Shown: positions 10,680 through 20,699, numbered from the stretch's first letter. The stretch: DNA of 64,000 nucleotides from Burkholderiaceae bacterium (GCA_004299095.1 SCQQ01000086.1:1-64000); one strand, 5' to 3'. Notes: a model not told the origin generated them from the sequence alone. Numbers and translations are program-made.

Positions 10680-12770
10680 TCAGGGCGTCGCGGGCTCGGC
10701 TCCCGCGTCGGGTTCGTCCACCGAGAGCGCCAGCGCCACTGGGCCGGCGGACTCGGTTTCGTCGGCGTCGCCTTCGTTGTCGGCAGCGCCTTCGGCCGAT
10801 TCCGGCTGCAGCACGGTCGTGACCGTGCCGTGCACGTCCAGCGCGATCAGGTCGACGCCGCCCAGCTGGATCTGCACGTGCATGCCGCGCGCCACGCTTT
10901 GCGCGCCCATCACCGGGAACACCAGGGGCAGATTGTCGGCGCGCACCAGCCAGATGCCCGCGGCCTGCTCCTTGATGAGCGTGGCGGGCAGCTCGCGAAT
11001 GCCCTCCTGTTCCAGATAGCGCAAAGCCCAGAAGCGCTCCATGCCGGCCTGGTGGCGCGCGTAGGCGGCGTAGGTGGCGTCGAACGCGCTGACGATGGCC
11101 AACAGCTCGGTGTCCCGAGGCTTGAACGGCGCCGCCAGCGCGGCCGTGGTGTCGTGCTGCACCGCGGCGATCAACTGCCATTGGTTCACCAGGTCGACGT
11201 AGCGCCGCAGCGGCGACGTGCTCCAGGCGTAATGCGCCACACCCATGCCGGCGTGCGGCGCCGGCTTGGTGCCCATGCGCACCTTGACGCCCGGCGCCAG
11301 ACTGGATTGGCTGCGGTAAATCCCCGGGACGCCCAGGGCCTTGAGCCAGCCGCCCCAGGTATCGTTGGTGAGGATCATCAGCTCCGACACCACCAGGTCG
11401 AGCGGCGCGCCGCGTGCCCGCGTATGGATCGCCACGCGCTCTTCGCCGGTGGGTTCGGCGCCGGCGGCGTGACCGCTCAGGTGAAAGCTGTAGTCCGGCC
11501 GGGTGAAGGTGAGCGGCTTGCCGCGCACCTGCTCGCGCTGCGCCTTGAGGTGCTCCGCCAGGCGGTAGAGAAACTGCAGTTGCGTCGGCAGGCTGGCCGG
11601 CAAACCGCTGCGGTTCGCACCGTTGGGTGCCACCGACGGATCGGTGAGCGACAGGTCGTCGTCCAGGGCTTCGTGGCGCAAGTTGGCCTCGACCGGAACG
11701 CGTTCCAGCCGCGTTTCGGTGGCCTTGATTTCCAGTGTGGCTTCGTCCAGCGTGACGTACAGCGACAAGGCCGGATTGGCGCGGCCGGCCAGCAACGTGT
11801 ATGTGTCGACCACGTCCGCCGGCAGCATCGTGATCTTGTAGCCCGGCATGTAGACGGTGGACAGGCGTTCGCGGCACACCTGGTCGAGGGCGTCGCCCGG
11901 CTGAATCGCCAGGCCCGGCGCAGCGATGTGGATGCCGACCGTGACCGCGCCGCTGCCCAGCCCCTGGACCGACAAGGCATCGTCGATTTCGGTGGTTTCG
12001 TTGTCGTCGATGGAAAACGCCTGCACCGGCGCCTCGGGCAGCGCCAGCGTACTGGCGGGCGCGTGCAATTCCGGAAAGCCGGTGCCGCGCGGAAAATTCT
12101 CGAACAGAAAGCGCTGCCAGTGGAACTGGTAGGCCGAGGTGATGGCGCCGGCGTGCGTGAGCAGCGCCAGCGGCGCGCTCTTCGTGCTGCGCGCAGCTTC
12201 CACCACGGCCTTGTATTCGGGCGCGTTTTTGTCCGGCTTGAACAGGATTTTGTAGAGCTGCTCGCGGATCGGCGCCGGGCATTGCCCTGCGGCCAGCTCA
12301 CCGGCCCAGGCACTCACTTGCGCGGCGATCTGTTTCTTTTTTTCGATGGCGGCGAGCGCTTGTGCCACGATGTCCGCGGGCGCCTTGCGAAAGCGGCCGC
12401 TGCCGGCGCGGCGAAAGTAATGCGGCGCGGCCTGTAGCGCAATGAGCGCCGCGGCTTGCTGGACGGCCGTGGGTGTGCCGCCGAAGTAGTCGCGCGCCAA
12501 GTCCTGGAAACCAAACTCGGCCGCCGGCGCGAATTCCCACGCCAGCGCCGGATCGATGCCGGCGGCTTCGTTGGTGGCTTGCGTGACGAGCGCGTCGCCC
12601 GCAGGCGCATCGAAGTGCAGCAACTGGTGCGCGAGCTTGACCTTCACGCGCTTGCCAGAATCCAGCTCGACCTGGGCCGAGGCATCGGTCTCGGAAAGAA
12701 TGCGGCCGGCCAGAAACTTGCCGGCGCTGTCGAAAAGTACGTACATGGAGGGCGCAGATTGTCCCATCAA
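10680..12770 (-). CDS. RNB-domain exoribonuclease (RNase II family)
   Basis: VQAFSIDDNETTEIDDALSVQGLGSGAVTVGIHIAAPGLAIQPGDALD and YAWSTSPLRRYVDLVNQWQLIA motifs. Confidence 0.92.
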   Translation of the reverse strand: MMGQSAPSMYVLFDSAGKFLAGRILSETDASAQVELDSGKRVKVKLAHQLLHFDAPAGDALVTQATNEAAGIDPALAWEFAPAAEFGFQDLARDYFGGTPTAVQQAAALIALQAAPHYFRRAGSGRFRKAPADIVAQALAAIEKKKQIAAQVSAWAGELAAGQCPAPIREQLYKILFKPDKNAPEYKAVVEAARSTKSAPLALLTHAGAITSAYQFHWQRFLFENFPRGTGFPELHAPASTLALPEAPVQAFSIDDNETTEIDDALSVQGLGSGAVTVGIHIAAPGLAIQPGDALDQVCRERLSTVYMPGYKITMLPADVVDTYTLLAGRANPALSLYVTLDEATLEIKATETRLERVPVEANLRHEALDDDLSLTDPSVAPNGANRSGLPASLPTQLQFLYRLAEHLKAQREQVRGKPLTFTRPDYSFHLSGHAAGAEPTGEERVAIHTRARGAPLDLVVSELMILTNDTWGGWLKALGVPGIYRSQSSLAPGVKVRMGTKPAPHAGMGVAHYAWSTSPLRRYVDLVNQWQLIAAVQHDTTAALAAPFKPRDTELLAIVSAFDATYAAYARHQAGMERFWALRYLEQEGIRELPATLIKEQAAGIWLVRADNLPLVFPVMGAQSVARGMHVQIQLGGVDLIALDVHGTVTTVLQPESAEGAADNEGDADETESAGPVALALSVDEPDAGAEPATP

Positions 12771-12844
12771 GCGTGTTGGCGGTCAGTGCGCGGGGCGTCC
12801 GCCGGTCAGGTGGCGCGCCGCACCCATGGCCACACGCCGGCGCT

Positions 12845-13285
12845 TCAAGGCGCGGCTTTTTCCAGAGCCGGGTAGTCGATGTAGCCGTGCGCGCCGCCGC
12901 CGTACATCGTGGCGCGCGCCCCGACCGCCGGCGCCACCGGCCGCGCGCCGCCCGGTTGCAGTTCGGTGTGCGAAATGCGCCCCACGTGCCACAGCTGCAC
13001 CACGATTTTTCCACCGCGCGCGTGCACCGCGTCGGCGACGGCGCGCCAGCCGGCGCGCGCTTCTTCGGTATACAGGCCAGGGACGTTGGCGTGGCCTTGC
13101 CCTTGCGGGCTGATGGCGGCGCCTTCGGTCACGATCAGGCCCGCGTCGGCGCGCTGGGCGTAGTACGTGGCGGCCATGGTCGGCGGCACCGCGCCGGGCG
13201 ACCGGCTGCGCGTGAGCGGCGCCATCACGACGCGGTTGGCCAGCGCCAGGCCGGAGAGATCAAACGGGTCGAACAGGGTGGTCAT
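12845..13285 (-). pseudogene. Old yellow enzyme family NADH:flavin oxidoreductase with apparent in-frame internal deletion
   Basis: N-terminal ~120 aa match OYE start (MTTLFDPFDLSGLALANRVVMAPLTRSR...VVQLWHVGRISH) then jump directly to OYE C-terminus (ATMYGGGAHGYIDYPALEK); 146 aa against a usual ~350-370 aa. Confidence 0.75.
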
Positions 13286-13382
13286 GGAGGGCGTTCAGGA
13301 ACCTCTGGTTGATTCGCGCTGGATGCGCGCGCCATCGGGGGTTCGTTCATTGTGCCGATGGCAGCCGCTGCGCGCAGGCGGG

Positions 13383-13970
13383 TCAACGTGCCAACTGAAG
13401 AAAGTCGCAAACGGCGCCGAGGTGCGTGGCGAACCCGCTCAGCGCGTGATCACCACCCGGCAGAACCCGCAGCGTGGCGCCCCGGTAGCGCGCTGCCATT
13501 TCGCGCCAGTCCAGCACCTCGTCGCCTTGCGCGATCAGGGCGAAGGTGCGCTCGGGTTGCGAAAGAGGACCGGTTGCCAGCGCGCGCAGCTCGGCGATGT
13601 ATTCGGGGCGAAAGAAGAAATGCTGCGTCGGGTCGTGCCACGCCGTTTGTTCGCCGATGGCCGCGGCCAAGTCGCGCGCCGGATCGACGGCAGGGTTCAG
13701 CAGCGCCGCGCGCGCACCTGTCCGTTCGGCCCACCAGGTCGCGTAGTAGCCGCCCAGTGACGATCCCACGACCGCCATGCGCTCGCGCGGCCAATCGGTG
13801 GTGCCGCTTTCGATCAATGCCGCCGCGGCGCGCGGCGATGGCGGCAATTGCGGGCACCACCAGTGCACGGTTGGATACATGGCGCGGACGTGTGCCTGCA
13901 TCAGTTGCGCCTTGTGCGACTGCGGCGACGAGCGAAAACCGTGCAGGTAGAGGAGGTGGGTGGTCGGCAT
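13383..13970 (-). CDS. YqiA/YcfP family alpha/beta fold esterase
   Basis: MPTTHLLYLHGFRSSPQSHKAQLM...VVGSSLGGYYATWWAERTGARAALLNPAV...GGDHALSGF. Confidence 0.88.
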   Translation of the reverse strand: MPTTHLLYLHGFRSSPQSHKAQLMQAHVRAMYPTVHWWCPQLPPSPRAAAALIESGTTDWPRERMAVVGSSLGGYYATWWAERTGARAALLNPAVDPARDLAAAIGEQTAWHDPTQHFFFRPEYIAELRALATGPLSQPERTFALIAQGDEVLDWREMAARYRGATLRVLPGGDHALSGFATHLGAVCDFLQLAR

Positions 13971-14146
13971 GGTGTTTCCAGGCGCTTTTCGCGGCATTCT
14001 CCGCCGCGCTCGCGGAGCAGGCACGCCACCGAGGAGCGGCTCGCGATCCGCGTGGCGCCCCCAGGCTGTGGGGACCTGTTGAATCTTTGCGCCCAATGGT
14101 GAACCAACGCCCGGGTGCGCCGCGGCGCACCCGGATAATTCAGCCT

Positions 14147-15301
14147 GTGGCCGTAACCATCAACAAACCCACCGCCTGGCAGCGCATCGTACCGATGCTG
14201 CGCGGCTTCGATTACCCGCTGCTGCTGGTCATCCTGGTACTGGCGACGCTCGGGTTGCTGGCGATGTATTCGTCCGGCTTCGACCAGAGCGGCCGCTTCG
14301 AGCAGCACGCGCGCAACATGGCGCTGGCGGCCGTGGTGATGCTGATCGTGGCGCAAATTCCGCCGCAGCGCTTGATGGAACTCGCGGTGCCGCTGTACGT
14401 CGCCGGTATCGCCCTGCTGGTGGCGGTGGCGCTGTTCGGCGTGAGCCGCAAGGGCGCACAGCGCTGGATCAATGTCGGTATCGTGATCCAGCCGAGCGAG
14501 CTGCTGAAGATCGCCATGCCGCTGATGCTCGCCTGGTGGTTCCAGATTCGCGAGGGGCAAACCCGCTTTGCCGAATTTCTGGTGGCGTTCCTGCTGCTCG
14601 CGATTCCGGTCGCGTTGATCACGCGCGAGCCCGACCTGGGCACGGCGATCCTGGTGCTGGCTGCCGGGCTGGCGGTGATTTTCTTTGCCGGCCTGCCGTG
14701 GAAAGTGGTGTTGCCGCCGCTCGTCATCGGCGCGATCGCGGTGCTGCTGGTGACGATGTACGAGCCGCGGTTGTGCGCCGATGGCGTCAACTGGCACGTG
14801 TTGCGCGAATACCAGCGCCAGCGCATTTGCACGCTGCTCGATCCCACCCGTGATCCGCTCGGGCGCGGTTTTCACATTTTGCAGGCCATGATTGCCATCG
14901 GCTCGGGCGGGCTATATGGCAAGGGTTTCATGCAGGGCACGCAAACCCATCTGGAATTCGTTCCCGAGCGCACCACTGATTTCATTTTTGCCGCGTTTTC
15001 GGAAGAATTCGGCTTGGTCGGCAATCTGATTTTGATCGGCGCCTTCACGCTCCTGATTTATCGTGGTTTCAAGATCGCGGCCGAAGCGCCGACGCTGTTT
15101 ACCCGCTTGCTTGCGGCCGGTTTGACGGCGATCATCTTCACTTACGCGTTCGTGAACATGGGCATGGTGAGCGGCATCCTGCCGGTGGTCGGCATCCCCT
15201 TGCCTTTCGTCAGTTACGGCGGCACGGCCCTGGTGACGCTCGGCATCGCGCTCGGCATTTTGTTGTCGATTGCCAAATTGAAACGCTTGATGCCGAGTTG
15301 A
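14147..15301 (+). CDS. rodA: Rod shape-determining protein RodA (SEDS glycosyltransferase)
   Basis: GFDYPLLLVILVLATLGLLAMYSS...KGAQRWINVGIVIQPSELLKIAMPLMLAWW...EFVPERTTDFIFAAFSEEFG...GIPLPFVSYGGTAL; GTG start proposed. Confidence 0.95.
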   Translation: MAVTINKPTAWQRIVPMLRGFDYPLLLVILVLATLGLLAMYSSGFDQSGRFEQHARNMALAAVVMLIVAQIPPQRLMELAVPLYVAGIALLVAVALFGVSRKGAQRWINVGIVIQPSELLKIAMPLMLAWWFQIREGQTRFAEFLVAFLLLAIPVALITREPDLGTAILVLAAGLAVIFFAGLPWKVVLPPLVIGAIAVLLVTMYEPRLCADGVNWHVLREYQRQRICTLLDPTRDPLGRGFHILQAMIAIGSGGLYGKGFMQGTQTHLEFVPERTTDFIFAAFSEEFGLVGNLILIGAFTLLIYRGFKIAAEAPTLFTRLLAAGLTAIIFTYAFVNMGMVSGILPVVGIPLPFVSYGGTALVTLGIALGILLSIAKLKRLMPS

Positions 15302-15383
15302 ACGCTGTGGCGCGGCGCAATGACTTGCGCGCAGCATTTGTGCAAAATAGGCCGGTCGCTTTTTCACACGGAGGCCACCTGTC

Positions 15384-15722
15384 ATGCCCGGTCGCTACGA
15401 ACTGAAGAAATCCAAGAACGGTCAATTTCATTTTTCGCTGCTCGCCGCCAACGGTCAGATCATTCTCAGCAGCGAAATGTACGAGGCCAAGGTCAGCGCT
15501 GTGAAGGGGATCGAATCGGTGAAGAAGAACGGCGGCGATGCGGCGCATTACGACAAATTGACCGCCAAGAGCGGCCAGCCCTATTTCACGCTCAAGGCCA
15601 CCAACGGCCAGGTGATCGGGCAGAGCCAGATGTATGCAAGCGAGAGCGCGCGCGATGGCGGGATTGCCTCCTGCATGAAGAACGCGCCCGATGCGCCGAT
15701 AGACGATCAAACCGCGGCCTGA
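15384..15722 (+). CDS. YegP family (DUF1508) protein
   Basis: Tandem repeats YELKKSKNGQFHFSLLAANGQIILSSEMYEAK and GQPYFTLKATNGQVIGQSQMYASE. Confidence 0.92.
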   Translation: MPGRYELKKSKNGQFHFSLLAANGQIILSSEMYEAKVSAVKGIESVKKNGGDAAHYDKLTAKSGQPYFTLKATNGQVIGQSQMYASESARDGGIASCMKNAPDAPIDDQTAA

Positions 15723-15824
15723 AGTGCGCCCGACCGCGCTGCGACGCGGGGCCTCGCGCATAATTTCGGCTTCCGGACTCGACGGCGCGTTGCGTGGCCG
15801 GCACCTGTCCCACGCCTCGCTCAC

Positions 15825-16883
15825 ATGACCCATTTCTCTCGCCCGGCTCCTCAAGCGCTCTGGGGCGTTGCGATCTTTGCGCTGATCGCCATCGTCGGGC
15901 TTTTCTACGTCAAATGGGCGCCGTATTACGGGCGCGCTTTCGTCGCCGCCGACACGCATTCGATCGGCCATTCCATCCTGACCGGAGCCAATGCGGCGCC
16001 GCCCGCGCCGTCGCTTGCGGCTGCGCTGGATTACGCCTGGGCGTACGGGCTGGCGATCTGGAAAGCGCTGGTTCTCGGGTTGTTGCTGGGCTCGGCGATC
16101 CAGGCGCTGGTGCCGCGCCGCTGGGTCATGCGCGTGCTCGGCGGCACCGGCGTCGGCAGCGTGGTGGCCGGCGGCATGTTGTCGGTTCCCAGCATGATGT
16201 GCACCTGCTGCTCGGCACCCGTCATCAACGGCCTGCGCCAGCAGCGCGCCGCCTCCGGCAGCACGGTCGCGTTCTGGCTCGGCAACACCATGCTCAATCC
16301 CGCCACGCTGGTGTTCATGGGTTTCGTGCTGGGCTGGCACTGGGTCGGGTTGCGCCTCGGCGTGGGCATCGTGATGGTGTTCGGCCTGGGCTGGATCCTC
16401 AACCGCATGAGCCAGGCGCGCGGCGATTGCGCACCGCGGGTCCCGGTCAAGGATGCCTTCGTGGATGGCGCCGAGCCGGGCATGTTCGTGCGCTGGCTGC
16501 GCTCGCTCACGCGCATGACGTTGCAACTGTTGCCGGAATACCTGGTGATCGTGCTGCTCCTGGGCGCCGCGCGCGCCTGGCTGTTCCCGGCGCTGGACGT
16601 GGGCGTGGACAACAGCCTGCTGTGGATCGTCGGGCTGGCGATTGCCGGCATGCTGTTCGTGATTCCGACGGCGGGCGAGGTGCCCATCGTGCAAGCCGCG
16701 CTGTCGCTTGGCATGGCGGCCGGGCCCGCGGCGGCGCTGCTGGTGACCTTGCCGCCCATCAGCTTGCCGTCGCTTGCCATGGTCTATCGGTCGTTCCGGC
16801 GCACCGAGCTGGCGCTGCTCATGGGCGGCGTGGTGGCGCTCGGGGTGGGCGCGGCCGGACTGGCCATTGCGCTTGGCTTCTGA
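15825..16883 (+). CDS. Permease (DUF318/ArsP-like family)
   Basis: SVPSMMCTCCSAPVINGLRQQRAASGSTVAFWLGNTMLNPATLVFM and repeated TM segments. Confidence 0.8.
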   Translation: MTHFSRPAPQALWGVAIFALIAIVGLFYVKWAPYYGRAFVAADTHSIGHSILTGANAAPPAPSLAAALDYAWAYGLAIWKALVLGLLLGSAIQALVPRRWVMRVLGGTGVGSVVAGGMLSVPSMMCTCCSAPVINGLRQQRAASGSTVAFWLGNTMLNPATLVFMGFVLGWHWVGLRLGVGIVMVFGLGWILNRMSQARGDCAPRVPVKDAFVDGAEPGMFVRWLRSLTRMTLQLLPEYLVIVLLLGAARAWLFPALDVGVDNSLLWIVGLAIAGMLFVIPTAGEVPIVQAALSLGMAAGPAAALLVTLPPISLPSLAMVYRSFRRTELALLMGGVVALGVGAAGLAIALGF

Positions 16884-17103
16884 TCGGGTCAACCCCGCAC
16901 AGCCCCGATGCAATGAAGAACGACGTCGCCGCCCGGCGGCGACATGACGGCGGCTTTGCCGCCATGACGGGTCATGGCCGCCGCAGGCGACCGTCATCGA
17001 AGCGCCCCGGGGTCATGCCGCAGCGCAGCGGCGGCAGTCATTGCGCCAGACGTCGGGTTTAATCGAAGGCCTCAGGGCCGCGTGACCTCGTGCGCGGCCG
17101 TCC

Positions 17104-17895
17104 ATGGGAGCGCACATGATTTCTCTGGCTCAACTCGTCACCCAGGTGGATGCGTCCACGCCGTTGCGAGTGCCGTCCAACTGGCTGCAGGGACGCACGG
17201 CGTACGGCGGCGTCACCACGGCGCTGGCGCTGCAGGCGGCGCTGCACGCGGTGCCGGATTTGCCGCCGCTGCGCTCGGGCCATGTCTCGTTCATCGCGCC
17301 AGCAGTCGAGGCGCTGACGTTTCGGCCGGAGATGCTGCGCCGCGGCAAGTCCGTGGCGTCGATGTCGGTCGACGTGCGCTCCGAGGACGTGCTGGCCGCG
17401 CGCGTGGCGCTGGTGTTCGGGCAGGCGCGCGCGAGCCGCATCGCGCACGACTTCTCCGAGCGGCCACCGGTCGAAGGGCCGCAGGCGTACCCTGCGCTCA
17501 CGCCGGAAGAAAGACGCGTGGGCCCGGTATTTGCGCAGAATTTCGACATCCGTCCCGCAGGTGGCTCGCGTCTGATGTCGGGCGCCGCGCACCCGGAACT
17601 GCTGATGTGGATGAAACATGTCGACGCCGCTGGCGTGGACCCGACGGTCGCTCTGGTGGCGCTGGCCGATGGTTTGCCGCCCGCGGCCTACACCAGCTTC
17701 ACCGAGCGCGCGCCGATCAGCTCGGTCACCTGGACGTTCGATTTGCTGCAGCCGGACCTGAAGGGCGAGTGGTTCCTGCTGCGCGCGTTCAGCAGGCACA
17801 GCAGCGCCGGCTATTCCGTGCAGGACATGGAAATCTGGGATGAAAGCGGCCGCTCGGTGCTGTGGGGGCGGCAAATGATTGCGATCTTCACCTGA
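17104..17895 (+). CDS. Acyl-CoA thioesterase family protein (hotdog, TesB-like)
   Basis: NWLQGRTAYGGVTTALALQAAL...RSGHVSFIAPAVEALTFRPEMLRRGKSVASMSVDV. Confidence 0.82.
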   Translation: MGAHMISLAQLVTQVDASTPLRVPSNWLQGRTAYGGVTTALALQAALHAVPDLPPLRSGHVSFIAPAVEALTFRPEMLRRGKSVASMSVDVRSEDVLAARVALVFGQARASRIAHDFSERPPVEGPQAYPALTPEERRVGPVFAQNFDIRPAGGSRLMSGAAHPELLMWMKHVDAAGVDPTVALVALADGLPPAAYTSFTERAPISSVTWTFDLLQPDLKGEWFLLRAFSRHSSAGYSVQDMEIWDESGRSVLWGRQMIAIFT

Positions 17896-17934
17896 CGCAA
17901 TCGGTTGACTTGGCGACGGCTGGCCGCCGCGTCG

Positions 17935-18129
17935 TCACAGCCACTTGACGAGCAAGCTGACCACCAGGCTCAGCACCACGGTGCTCGCCAGCGGAATCGA
18001 CCATGTGCGTCCGAACCACCGGAATTCGAGGTCTCCGGGCAGGCGCCCGATGCCGAGCTTGCGCAGGAATGGCGCAAGGCCATTGAGCGCGACCAGCGCG
18101 ACGAAGATGGCGAGCAGCCAGCGGATCAT
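17935..18129 (-). CDS. DUF2905 family membrane protein
   Basis: KLGIGRLPGDLEFRWFGRTWSIPLASTVVLSLVVSLL. Confidence 0.85.
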   Translation of the reverse strand: MIRWLLAIFVALVALNGLAPFLRKLGIGRLPGDLEFRWFGRTWSIPLASTVVLSLVVSLLVKWL

Positions 18130-18141
18130 CGCGGTCCCTGG

Positions 18142-19287
18142 CTACAGCCGGTGAATGCGGTCGCCGGTGATGAAGCCGCAGGCGTCCCACTCGGCTTGCG
18201 CGGCGACGCCGATGACCTTGAACAACTCGCCCATTTCGTGCTCGTTCACCAGCTTCAGCGCGCGCGAGCGCTCCGCGATGGAGGCGTTTTGCATCAGCTC
18301 CGACAGGCCGCAATTCAGCAGGAAACGCCCTTGCGAGGTGTAGCCCAGCACCGTGAGTCCGGCGTCCTGCGCGGCCAGCGCGATGCCGGTGAAATCGACG
18401 TGCGCCGTGATGTCCTTCTGCCCTACGTCGGCCAGCGGGTTGTCATCCATGCGGTGCGCGTGGTGGCACACCAGCGTTCCGCTGGCGCGCTGCGCGTGGT
18501 AGTACTCGGCTTCGGGAAAGCCGTAGTCGATGAAAAACGCCGCGCCGTGCTGCAGGCGCTCCGCAATGGTGCGCATGAAGGCTTCAGCCTGCGGGTGGAT
18601 TTCGGTGACGTAGTCGTCGCCGCCCTCGATCCCGATCGGCGGGCGCAGCGCGGTCGGGCGATCGGCCCAGAAAAAAAGCGGTTCGGCGGCTTGCAGGCTC
18701 ACGCCGCGTTCGAACCAGGCGCCATCGCGGCGCGCCAGCAGCTTGACGGGCATGGCATCCAGCACTTCGTTGCCGACGATCACCCCGCTCATGGCGTCGG
18801 GCAGGGCCTCGGCCCAGCGCACGCGATCGCCGAAAGGCGCGAGGCGCTGCTGCTGCAGGCCGCGCAGCGCGCCCGAAACGTCGACGATGGTGTAGCGCCG
18901 CACCGCCGTTTCGGACTGTTCAGCGGCGCGCAGAAGCTGCTCGGCCAGGGCACCGGAACCGGCGCCGAATTCCCAGATCTCGTCGGTCTGCGTGGCCTGC
19001 AGTGCTTCGCTCACTTGGCGCGCCAGCGCCGCGCCAAAGAGCGACGAGAGTTCGGGCGCCGTCACGAAGTCGCTGCCGTCTTCGGCGAACCAGCCAAACT
19101 TGGGCGAGCGGCGCGCGTAATAGCCCAGGCCCGGCTGGTACAGCGCCAAGTGCATGAAGCGGTCGAACGGCAGCCAGCCGCCGGCGTCGCCGATGGCGCG
19201 GGCGATGTGCTGGGTGAGTTCGCTGGCGGCGGATGAATCGGCAGCGGGAATGGACGGGACGGGCACGCGCCGATTGTCCCCGATCAC
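18142..19287 (-). CDS. MidA/NDUFAF7-family SAM-dependent methyltransferase
   Basis: [48 protein letters not shown]...[14 protein letters not shown]. Confidence 0.88.
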   Translation of the reverse strand: MIGDNRRVPVPSIPAADSSAASELTQHIARAIGDAGGWLPFDRFMHLALYQPGLGYYARRSPKFGWFAEDGSDFVTAPELSSLFGAALARQVSEALQATQTDEIWEFGAGSGALAEQLLRAAEQSETAVRRYTIVDVSGALRGLQQQRLAPFGDRVRWAEALPDAMSGVIVGNEVLDAMPVKLLARRDGAWFERGVSLQAAEPLFFWADRPTALRPPIGIEGGDDYVTEIHPQAEAFMRTIAERLQHGAAFFIDYGFPEAEYYHAQRASGTLVCHHAHRMDDNPLADVGQKDITAHVDFTGIALAAQDAGLTVLGYTSQGRFLLNCGLSELMQNASIAERSRALKLVNEHEMGELFKVIGVAAQAEWDACGFITGDRIHRL

Positions 19288-19357
19288 CCGGTTCGCGCGG
19301 ATGCTTTTCGCTGGGACGCAGGCGTGGTTTTCACGCCGTTGCGGCGACCCACCGCGC

Positions 19358-19363
19358 TATACT
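19358..19363 (+). promoter_or_regulatory. Candidate -10 element (TATACT) for the metX leader RNA
   Basis: TATACT about 12 nt upstream of the first riboswitch helix; -35 element not convincing. Confidence 0.4.
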
Positions 19364-19374
19364 GGACCGCGAAC

Positions 19375-19453
19375 AGCGCCGATTTGCCTCTGCTTGCGGG
19401 CGCTGCGGAACGAGTTGAAACGTTCCGGCATAAATACGGCTAAATCGAGACGC
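19375..19453 (+). promoter_or_regulatory. SAM-II-like riboswitch upstream of metX, with inserted hairpin
   Basis: P1 AGCGCC(19375-19380)/GGCGCT(19399-19404); loop GATTTG...CTTGC; inserted stem CGGAACG/CGTTCCG; then ATAAATACGGCTAAA as in SAM-II; P2 candidate GCCTCT(19386-19391)/AGACGC(19448-19453), one C-C mismatch. Confidence 0.82.
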
Positions 19454-19459
19454 TGGCAA

Positions 19460-19492
19460 CCTGGTTTCGATTCGACGAGGCCGGGTTTTTTT
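19460..19492 (+). terminator. Intrinsic terminator / attenuator in metX leader
   Basis: 10-bp stem CCTGGTTTCG/CGAGGCCGGG (3 G-U), loop ATTCGA, followed by TTTTTTT. Confidence 0.85.
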
Positions 19493-19498
19493 ATTGCC

Positions 19499-20641
19499 AT
19501 GTCCCTGATCGCCACGCCGCACACCCAGCATTTCGACGCGCCGCTCGCGCTGCGAAGCGGTGCCGCGATCGCGCACTACGACCTGGTGTATGAAACCTAC
19601 GGCACGCTCAATGCCGGGCGCAGCAACGCGGTGCTGATTTGCCACGCGCTCAACGCCTCGCACCACGTGGCCGGGGTGTATGCCGACGATCCGGGCAACG
19701 AAGGCTGGTGGAGCAACATGGTGGGCCCGGGCAAGCCGGTCGATACCAACCGCTTTTTCGTGGTCGGCATCAACAACCTGGGCTCCTGCTTCGGCTCCAC
19801 CGGGCCGATGGATGCCAATCCCGAAACCGGCGAAATTTACGGCGCGAACTTTCCGGTGCTGACGGTCGAAGATTGGGTGGCCGCGCAAGCGCTCTTGATC
19901 GAGACGCTGGGCATCACGCAACTCGCAGCCGTCATGGGCGGCAGCCTGGGCGGCATGCAGGCGCTTTCCTGGACGCTGCAATACCCCGACCGCGTGTGCC
20001 ATGCCGTGGTGGTGGCCAGCGCACCGAACCTGTCGGCCGAGAACATCGCTTTCAACGAAGTGGCACGGCGCGCCATCAGCACCGATCCCGATTTTCACGG
20101 TGGCGATTTCTACCGCTTTGGCGTGGTGCCGGCGCGCGGCTTGCGCATCGCCCGCATGATCGCCCACATCACGTACTTGAGCGACGACGTGATGAACCAG
20201 AAGTTCGGCCGCGCGCTGCGCGATGCCGTGGCGCAAAACCCGGACGGCTACAAGTTCAGCACGCAGGACGTGGAGTTCCAGATCGAGAGCTATCTGCGCC
20301 ACCAGGGCGACAAGTTCAGCACCTATTTCGACGCCAACACGTATTTGCTGATCACGCGCGCGCTCGACTACTTCGATCCGGCTCGGGTCCACGGTGGCGA
20401 TCTGACGAAAACGCTGGCGCCCACGCAGGCCAAATTCCTGCTGGCGAGCTTCAGCACCGACTGGCGCTTTCCGCCGCCGCGCTCGCGCGAAATCGTGAAG
20501 GCCCTGCTGGAAAACCGGCGCGACGTGAGCTACGCGGAAATCGACGCGCCGCACGGCCACGACGCGTTCCTGTTGACCGACGAGCGCTACCTGAACGTGG
20601 TGCGCAGCTATTTCGACGGCATTGAAAGGGGGCTGGCATGA
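19499..20641 (+). CDS. metX: Homoserine O-acyltransferase MetX
   Basis: [43 protein letters not shown]...[24 protein letters not shown]...[11 protein letters not shown]. Confidence 0.96.
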   Translation: MSLIATPHTQHFDAPLALRSGAAIAHYDLVYETYGTLNAGRSNAVLICHALNASHHVAGVYADDPGNEGWWSNMVGPGKPVDTNRFFVVGINNLGSCFGSTGPMDANPETGEIYGANFPVLTVEDWVAAQALLIETLGITQLAAVMGGSLGGMQALSWTLQYPDRVCHAVVVASAPNLSAENIAFNEVARRAISTDPDFHGGDFYRFGVVPARGLRIARMIAHITYLSDDVMNQKFGRALRDAVAQNPDGYKFSTQDVEFQIESYLRHQGDKFSTYFDANTYLLITRALDYFDPARVHGGDLTKTLAPTQAKFLLASFSTDWRFPPPRSREIVKALLENRRDVSYAEIDAPHGHDAFLLTDERYLNVVRSYFDGIERGLA

Positions 20642-20699
20642 GCGCGCCGGGTCGTTTCCAAGCGCGCATCCCGCGGTGCGCGGCGCGGAGGGGGTTCCA

